NCBI RefSeq assembly: GCF_030253575.1
Contig: NC_080569.1
Location: 8,375,501-8,439,500, forward strand
Direction of reading: 5' to 3'
DNA length: 64,000 nt
From: Rhododendron vialii
Lineage: Eukaryota; Streptophyta; Magnoliopsida; Ericales; Ericaceae
This document shows positions 57,101 through 64,000 of this stretch, piece after piece. Each line of letters opens with the position of its first letter. Positions within the stretch are counted from its first letter, which is position 1. The position numbers were made by a program, and so were the translations under genes. The notes below the pieces were generated by a model that saw nothing but the letters and a program-made list of their open reading frames with translations, searched no databases and was not told the origin of the DNA.

Positions 57101-57329
57101 TGTGGGTATGTATGGAAAATTATTCAGTGTACCTAGGGTGGCTGTCTTACAGTGTTAGATTCGTTTTTTGAAACTTGTTGGTGGATTTGCTTCTCGCATG
57201 ATTAACTAGAGTTTAATTCTTGGGGAAAATCGCAAGAAAGTGATTTATTGTGAATTTCATAGTTCCTGCGTGGATAGTTTGCTCAGACCAGATCAGAAAT
57301 GAGATTAATTGAGGTGCGCATGAGATTAA

Positions 57330-57568
57330 GGCCCCGTTTCGGAATATAAAATAAGTACTTATTTTTTAAGAAGGTAATTTCAAGCTCAAAAATAATATAT
57401 TTATGCAAATAATTTTTCTATCAATATGGATCTTGTTTAATAGATCTCATCAAAATTTTTAATACGGTGCAAAAAAAATTAAAAAATTATTTTTCATTTA
57501 CATTATTTTTAAATTTGAAAATGTGAAATAAACTGTTTATTTTTTAAGAAGATTTCTGGAACGGAGCC
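57330..57568. mobile_element. Harbinger/Tourist-like MITE, about 239 bp
   Basis: Ends GGCCCCGTTTCGGAA and TTTCTGGAACGGAGCC, TAA at 57327-57329 and 57569-57571. Same family as 26619-26859. Confidence 0.85.
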
Positions 57569-57898
57569 TAATTGTGATGAACTTTAAAGTCTGCCATAAA
57601 TTCTTTTTTTCGTGTTAGTACCACTCTACATTTTATTTATTTTTTAGTGTGGGATATTATAACAAGGGTGTAAATAATGAGAGGTGGTGCACGAGGGCAC
57701 TGAATAATCTCTCTCATGTATATATGTATGGATGTATGAAGGCCACCGGCGGAGATTCCAGTGACAGTCTGTCTCATCTCGTGGCCCTGTCTGTTCCTCT
57801 CTCTTCTCCCTTCTGCCCTCCCCAAGCACTCCAAATCTCCTAATTTCTACTCTCTCTCTCCGCCGACCGGAAGACCAAGCTCCGCTTCACCGGTTTCC

Positions 57899-60800
57899 AT
57901 GGCTTCGTTCATCGAATCTGGTTGGCAGGTAACGCATTTAACTACCTCTTCACTAACATACAATAGTTTTTATATCATCCCCTGGATTTCGCCTTCTTCT
58001 GCTTGGATTTGGTCCTACCACATCGAGCATTGTCACTCTTCGATCTGTTTGTTATATATTTACACGTGTCTATACATACCAGCATGCATGTAGCTACAAT
58101 CCGTACACAAGCATATAAAAGAGGATTTTTCTTTCTTTCTCTACTCGTTTCTCATTAAATTGGTCAAGATTGCGCTTTGGAGTTGTATAGCTTCAAAAGT
58201 TGTGAAACTATGTAATGCCAAAACTGTTTTTTTAATGTTAAAATTGTTGTGCATAAAAAAGTTTGTACCATGTGTAAAGTACAAGATTCTTATGCACATT
58301 AGTTTTGGCATTAACAAAATCAGTTTTGGCTCAGTTGTGTTTGAGTGGTCGTTTGGTCATCGAAGACGACAGTCGTGGACCCCATAAAGAGGTTTCTAGA
58401 ATTTTTTTTTTTTTGGTTCTTTTTTTCAAATGGTCCAAACATTGGGCCGTAACGTTTATGCCAAATTCTTCTCGCTAGTTCTTGCATAGAACGTTAGATA
58501 ACTCTCCTGTGGAGGCAAGACGTTTGAGGATCAAAAAAGTCTAGAAACACAACTTTAGAATACAACTCCGGACACAAATGTGTTTGGTGCATATCAATGC
58601 ATGTGGTTCCATGTGTATCGAATGACTCAGGATATAGTCGTGTCCGGGGTTGCATTTCGAAGTTGTGTTTGTAGCATTGCTCTTCGAGGATTATTACAGT
58701 TTTCCTTCCCTTTTCTTCTATTTGAGCAATTTAGCTTAACTAGCAGCTTTGGGGGAGATTTTCTCCATATCAATTTTGTTTACCTATGTCGTAATGGGAG
58801 TTAGGTGATTGGCGAACTTAATTGCTTATATTGTCTTGTTTTCTTCTATACACAGAAGCGATGATGTTTTGAAGTAAACTAATCTAGCATGGATTGCACC
58901 AGAAACTGAAAACTGATATTGTTGCGGTCATCTGCTAGTATAGAAAAGTAGACATTGAGTTGTATTTGGTAGCTGGCTGGGAATTTATATATCTCGTCTC
59001 AGATGGAAATTGGAAAAAATTTGACTCCATTTGGTCTTCAATTTCTGTGGCTTGGAGTCGTTATTTAGGGACATAATCTATTCATCTTGTGTAATCAAGC
59101 CTTATACAAATACAATCCTCATTTTATGAAGTGTTTTTCTCAACTCGAGGATTTTTGTTTGTTTATCTGCAGTATCTGATCAGTCATTTCAATGATTTCC
59201 AACTGGCGTGTCTTGGAAGTTTCTTTCTTCACGAAAGTGTCTTTTTCTTTTCGGGGCTACCATTCATCTACTTGGAAAGAGCAGGATGGCTGAGCAAGTA
59301 TAAAATTCAGGTATTTTACTCGTGGCTTCATGTTATTACTGATTTTGATATGTTAATTTTGTCATGTGTTTTAGAGTTTAGACATGCATCTATACAAGGT
59401 TGAAAGGATAAAAAATTGAATTGAATAGGAAGATAACTTTGTCGAACTTTGTTTTGTGTTTCTAGGTACTCAACTAAAACAGCAAACGTAAAGTTCATTT
59501 ACTTATCTCCATTTTTCATACTTTTGCCGGGGCCCTTGATGTTTTGGAAAGCATTATCTGTTATTTATGGAAGGTGTTTTTCGCTTTTTGCATCAATTTA
59601 TTGTCTGTTGCTTTTTGGTTGAAGATATCAGAATCTCTACATCCACATGGTCCAACCATGGTAAGGTGTTAGTGTTGGGTGCACTTGTCTTCGGTTTATA
59701 TGCTTGTTAAAACAGTGTTGTGATTTCTTTTTGGTGCTGCTTGATAAGAAGTAAAGCAGATTTGGTCAGGGATTCAGATCTTAGCATGCAGGATGAAATT
59801 TTTTTTTTTGGTTGTCGATTTCCATGTTTTGTTATTATAAGTAACATATTGCTACAGGGTTCGAAGAGTCAAAGCTGCTGCATACGCTTACCCTTCTAGT
59901 GACACTATTACTAATTCTAAATCCAAACTAGATATGTATTTCTCTTCTCCGGGTTCTTCAACTTTTTCTTAGAGTAGCAGAACAATATACTGTATTTCCC
60001 TTCCCCTCCATAGCATGATCCTGAGTCCAACACATTCGTGTTCAATGATCAGTTTTTGGTTTCCATGCTGCTGCTGCATCTTTATTTGTAGTGGATTGTT
60101 GCAACTCGCAAGTCATGTTTACATTCCTTAGAGGAGGTTCCTATTCATTTAACTTTCCTATTGGCAATGAGCTTCATATCCTGATGCAGCAGTATCCTGA
60201 TGCTGCCATTGAGACCTGAAGTTTGCACGCTTCCTGTAAGAATAATGTAATTAGTGGTAAACAAGGAAACTCTTCGTCAAATAGATGTCATTACGCTCTC
60301 TGCATCTTCATAAGATTCATTGTTTTGTGTGATCCACCGCAGAGGAGTTTTGTGTCCTTTTCATCTAAATTTGTCACTCCGCATCTATTTTAGAGAGCCA
60401 TTATTCATGCTTTAAGCCAAAGAGTAGTTATTTCTCAACAGTGCTACTAATGAGCCAGTTCTAATTAGTTTGCTCCTCACCAGAATTCAACATCTCCATT
60501 TCAACGTAATTTTACTGGATTTACATTCATAGGTGTTGTAATTATTTGTGGTTCAATGCAGGTGAGAAATAATTCACCTGAAGCTCAGGAAAGATGTATA
60601 ACTCGCCTACTGCTGTATCATTTCTGTGTCAATCTACCTGTTATGATTGTTTCCTATCCTGTCTTCAGATTCATGGGCATGAGAAGTAGTCTCCCATTGC
60701 CTTCCTGGTACTTTCAGGTTCTTGATCAATAAAGCTTAAGTTTGCAGATATTGTTGTATTCTACGCTCCAGATTCAAATTCTGCTGAATACCTTCTACTG

Positions 60801-62517
60801 CTTCTTTGTTTTCATCTTGAGTGATGTCTTAGATCTTCTTTGGAGTAATTTTGCGAACCTTTTGGTTGAGCAGGAAAGTAATCTCTACACAGATATTGTT
60901 CTACTTCATCCTGGAGGATTTTGTATTCTATTGGGGGCACAGGATGTTGCATACAAAATTGCTGTACAAGCATGTCCACAGTGTGCATCATGAGTAAGTG
61001 GAACAAACCAAGCTGTTATAAAATGCACATCTATTATAGTTTATTTCTGTTTAGTTTGTTTCTTGAATCATCAGGTATGCAACACCATTTGGCCTGACGT
61101 CTGAATATGCACACCCTGCTGAGATCCTTTTCCTTGGATTTGCTACGATTGTTGGTCCTGCCATCACCGGGCCCCATTTGATAACTCTGTGGCTGTGGAT
61201 GGTAGTTAGAGTTTTGGAGACAGTGGAGGCGCATTGTGGTTATCATTTCCCGTGGAGCCTTTCAAACTTCTTGCCCTTGTACGGAGGGTGAGTATATCAT
61301 TTTCCAGCCTTTTTTCGTGTCATATGTACCATTTAACATCATATGCCTGAGACTTGTATCATTGATCTTACAGTGCTGATTTTCATGACTATCACCACCG
61401 ACTGCTCTATACAAAGTCTGGCAACTACTCCTCAACTTTCATTTACATGGACTGGTAAGTTTAAAGGATGAAAACATTGGTTTGTATGGCTGCAACGAGT
61501 TGAGTTTTGTTCACCCTCCACTTAAGAGGGTGAACATTACCCTCCTTCCTATTGGTTGAAAGGGTGTGGATCCCACCACAAGATGATATCATGCTCACCA
61601 AAAAGTGTATTGCATGGTAAGCATGACATCATTTTGTGGTGGAATCCACACTATTTCAACCAATAAGAAGGAAGGCAATGTTCACCCTCTTTTAAGGAGG
61701 GTGAACAAAATTGCACTCGGCTGCAACTGTAAAGCTATGTGATTTATATGCCGTTTATGAAGCAAGTTGAGACTTGGGAATAGTGATTAGGTGCTGAGCA
61801 ATGCAGGCACAGTTTTTTTTGTTTTTGTTTTGCCTTTTGTTCTGTGGTGCCTTCGTTATATTTTGGTCTGTGCAGTTTAGTAGGTTAGGCTGCATTTACC
61901 AGAAAGTTGATGGCAACTTTTATATCCTTTGCGAATTAGGATTCTCCAACAACTTTAGTATACCTTGCACGTTGAAGTGTCCCTGTCCGATCGTCTTGCT
62001 GCAGGAGGCACCTGGACCAAAAAACTAAGGGAAAGAATGAGAAACTCATAAAACTTGCAAGTGGAAGCATCTGGTTGCTTAAATATGTAGTGAGGTTCTC
62101 GTTTGGTTTTATAGAAACATGTTACGGGCACTATTCAATCTGCTGGAAGTGCTTCTAGTGATTGACTCTGGCTTGCTTATGGTATTGTAATGCAGGATGT
62201 AAACCATCCACACATATTTAGTTCTTTTATTTTGTACTCCCCTGTAAAAATCCGATTCTTTTGTACCCCCACGCACTCTATCCCAGTTGTAGCTCTGTTT
62301 ACCTTTGCAACCTTAGGTAATGGCATATAGGAAACAAACTGGGCGTGGTCACTTAATATGCATGCCTATAAATGTGATAATATACTTGGCAGGTAGCTTA
62401 TGTGACATCGGTTGATTTGGCTTCTTTCTCATCAGGATATTTGGTACTGATAAGGGATACAGAAAACTGAACGCAATGAAGAGCAGTGAAGACAACGCCA
62501 TGAACAAGAAAATGTGA
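57899..62517 (+). CDS. SMO2: Sterol 4-alpha-methyl oxidase, SMO2 type, 269 aa, seven exons
   Basis: Exons 57899-57928, 59173-59310, 60562-60707, 60874-60993, 61075-61287, 61374-61454 and 62436-62517 give 269 residues plus TGA with GT-AG borders. The enzyme oxidises the 4-alpha-methyl group of sterol intermediates in the endoplasmic reticulum, a step of phytosterol synthesis; SMO2 acts on 4-alpha-monomethyl sterols after SMO1. The three iron-binding His boxes are intact: HRMLH (127-131), HSVHH (140-144) and HDYHH (220-224), with EAHCGYH between. Membrane helices lie near residues 20-42, 70-92, 112-124 and 165-190. MASFIESGWQ and IFGTDKGYRKL match SMO2 rather than the longer SMO1. Total length fits the family. 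Exon 1 codes only 10 residues, and intron 6 contains a palindromic MITE. Confidence 0.93.
61507..61708. mobile_element. Palindromic MITE in SMO2 intron 6, about 200 bp
   Basis: Nearly perfect inverted repeat: left arm GTTCACCCTCC...TTCCTATTGGTTGAAAGGGT..., right arm ...ATTTCAACCAATAAGAAGGA...GGAGGGTGAAC, with a short loop around 61600. Each arm also begins with a mini-palindrome (AGAGGGTGAAC). It would form a roughly 90-bp hairpin in the pre-mRNA. No target duplication longer than a few bases is obvious. Confidence 0.8.
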
Positions 62518-63228
62518 AGCTGCAGATGGAAAGAGAACGTTTTTGCGCCCTTTCATATTGTTCGGTTGGGTTCTTAACTGATAGCATCTTCGGGGGCTCA
62601 TGAGTTACAGTTTTTGTGGATTAATCTGTTTGAAGTTGGATTTTGATGTTCGATAAATCTGTGCAAAGTTTCTTTGGATGGTTTGCCTCTGGTTACCTTA
62701 CATAAATGAAGCTGCCATCATTTCTTTATTTCATGGGCATTTGTCTTCCACTTCCCTGGGTTCTTATGTGCTGTGTTGTGTTGGGATTTTTTTTTTTGTC
62801 AATCGATAAAAGAGATCATTTTACACCAGATATGAAGTACATGGTACAAACTCGGAACACTATATCAATTGTGAGAGTCTAGGAGACAATCAAGCTCAAC
62901 AACTCAATCAATATAAGAAATATGCCCAATATTAGTCAATACAAGAAATACGCTCAATATTTGGCTGGGATGGATCAAGGGAATTTAGATTACATTTTGG
63001 TGTTTATAACTTATTCCCCTTGAAAATCTTGATGCAATAATTTGTCCATATTAATAGGCCACCTTCTAAAAACCACTTTTGCATTTGGTCACCGCTTTAT
63101 CAAATTTCTGCGTTCGCCACCACTTTATCAAGTTTCTGCGTTCGCCACTGATTGTTTCCCAATTTATCCACCACACCTTATTACAAATTGTCTCCAACAT
63201 ATATTGTACTACTCCTATATATTTGCTT
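62518..63228. other. Convergent spacer between SMO2 and the DUF604 gene
   Basis: Holds the SMO2 3' UTR and, near 63060-63300, the 3' flank of the minus-strand gene. A short duplicated phrase (CACTTTATCAAGTTTCTGCG / CGCTTTATCAAATTTCTGCG, about 63092-63141) is the only repeat seen. Confidence 0.5.
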
Positions 63229-63984
63229 TCAAGCCAGCATTTCGTCTTTCAAGCAAGCTCTAAGCTCGATCACGGTAGCATTCATGTCACTCACTCGTAA
63301 AACATCACAGCATTCTCGTCTACTCCCAGCCTGAAAAATGAAAACAAAGCCCATGGTTATACAAGGGTTTTTGAGGTATTCTTGTGAATTCATATTCATC
63401 GATGGAGTAGAAGGAAAGAATAGACGGCGACTTGAATCACTCACGCCACTTATAAGTCTTCCAACTGGTGATACGACGTGAATTTTGGCTATGTGATCAG
63501 CCGAACGATTTCCACTTGCCGAACAAGCTGGTAATTTGCGTTCCCATTTTCGCGTATAGCTCAAAACTATTCTCCCTCCTGTAGATTGCTCCACCGTATC
63601 GAAGAAAAAAACGTGAGGGGATTCACAAGGATCATTAGAAGGAAGCCGCGTGTTGAACATGTATGGTGGAAATGCGCCTTTTTTCCAAGGAACAAATGTC
63701 TCGATAGGCTTCTGAAGAATACTTGGTGGGAAAAAGGTTTCGTAAATGTGGGCCGAGTAGCCCCACGATATGGAGAAAGTCCAGTTGGTTTGCTTGTGAT
63801 AGCAAACGGTTTGTTGGAGCAAGTGAGACTCGTCGGCTTTCGCGGCTTTCATAAGGTGGTGAAGGGATTCGTAACGGTTCAGGAGGGGGAAAATGGGCTT
63901 CACGGCGTCGAGGTGGTGGAGGGAGAGGAGAGGGGATTGTGGGTGTGCTGAGAGAAGTCCTGATATGTCACCACGGAGATCAAT
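63229..63984 (-). CDS. DUF604 / fringe-like glycosyltransferase, last two exons (partial)
   Basis: Minus-strand exons 63984-63445 (540 bases, preceded by an ATGCAG acceptor) and 63330-63229 (102 bases, ending TAA-type stop), separated by a 114-base intron with GTGAGT and TTCAG ends. The intron length is a multiple of three with no stop, so it reads through as a false longer ORF. The protein part starts IDLRGDISGLLSAHPQSP, then LLSLHHLDAVKPIFP, TNWTFSISWGYSAHIYE, and ends SRREC CDVL...ATVIELRACLKDE, the typical C-terminal region of plant DUF604 proteins related to fringe-type beta-1,3-glycosyltransferases (Golgi, type II membrane). The catalytic half and membrane anchor lie beyond the right edge. 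Confidence 0.85.
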   Translation of the reverse strand: MDLRGDISGLLSAHPQSPLLSLHHLDAVKPIFPLLNRYESLHHLMKAAKADESHLLQQTVCYHKQTNWTFSISWGYSAHIYETFFPPSILQKPIETFVPWKKGAFPPYMFNTRLPSNDPCESPHVFFFDTVEQSTGGRIVLSYTRKWERKLPACSASGNRSADHIAKIHVVSPVGRLISGVSDSSRRLFFPSTPSMNMNSQEYLKNPCITMGFVFIFQAGSRRECCDVLRVSDMNATVIELRACLKDEMLA

Positions 63985-64000
63985 CTGCATTAATATTGAA

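Larger units (their letters stand above)
55993..57898. other. Spacer upstream of SMO2
   Basis: Probable 3' UTR of the small ORF, a hAT-like element (56578-57100), a Harbinger-like MITE (57330-57568) and the pyrimidine-rich SMO2 leader (about 57780-57898). No further gene. Confidence 0.55.

Noticed and set aside
63229-63990. Single 253-aa ORF starting MQIDLRGD
   Set aside because: The Met belongs to the preceding splice acceptor region (ATGCAG) and the frame reads through a short intron; two exons of a larger gene explain it better.

Overview
This is nuclear DNA of a flowering plant, most likely a eudicot. Genes have short exons, GT-AG introns and AT-rich spacers. There is a nuclear tRNA-Asp, plant-only families (sterol C4-methyl oxidase type 2, DUF604 fringe-like glycosyltransferase, Tyr/Pro-rich wall protein) and many small non-autonomous transposons (hAT-like, Harbinger/Tourist-like, Mutator-like, SINE, LINE). 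The species cannot be named from the sequence. Coordinates below come from reading splice sites by eye; all multi-exon models close in frame.

Layout. (1) 497-12833: direct tandem duplication around a universal stress protein (USP) gene. The left copy (5309-6478) is intact. The right copy (11921-12833) is a pseudogene that lost exon 3 and most of exon 4, and its flanks have been invaded by at least five small insertions whose empty or near-empty sites survive in the left copy. (2) 13961-14762: tRNA-Asp(GTC), then an intronless four-helix membrane protein (MEE60-like). (3) 15401-17211 (-): small conserved plant protein with a C-terminal NWWQGSLYY motif. (4) 19844-23755 (-): elongin C with a 3.5-kb intron holding a 5'-truncated LINE and small DNA transposons. 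(5) 23756-28694: repeat-rich spacer with a SINE flanked by a 15-bp target duplication. (6) 28695-32539: PP1 catalytic subunit. (7) 35640-48345: second direct tandem duplication (~6.5 kb). Each copy holds a repetitive Pro-rich cell-wall protein gene plus the 3' end of a convergent coiled-coil gene. In the left copy the wall-protein gene is intact and the coiled-coil piece is an orphan; in the right copy the wall-protein gene is frameshifted and the coiled-coil gene (47742-53685, -) is whole. (8) 55696-55992: small unrecognised ORF. (9) 57899-62517: sterol 4-alpha-methyl oxidase 2 (SMO2) with a long palindrome in an intron. (10) 63229-63984 (-): last two exons of a DUF604 glycosyltransferase-like gene that continues past the right edge.

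The genes are independent housekeeping, stress and wall genes, not an operon or cluster. I saw no convincing undescribed multi-gene system. The most informative signals are the two direct duplications, which decayed differently after copying and carry copy-specific insertions that can order events in time. I recognised no LTR retroelement, viral relic or CRISPR array.
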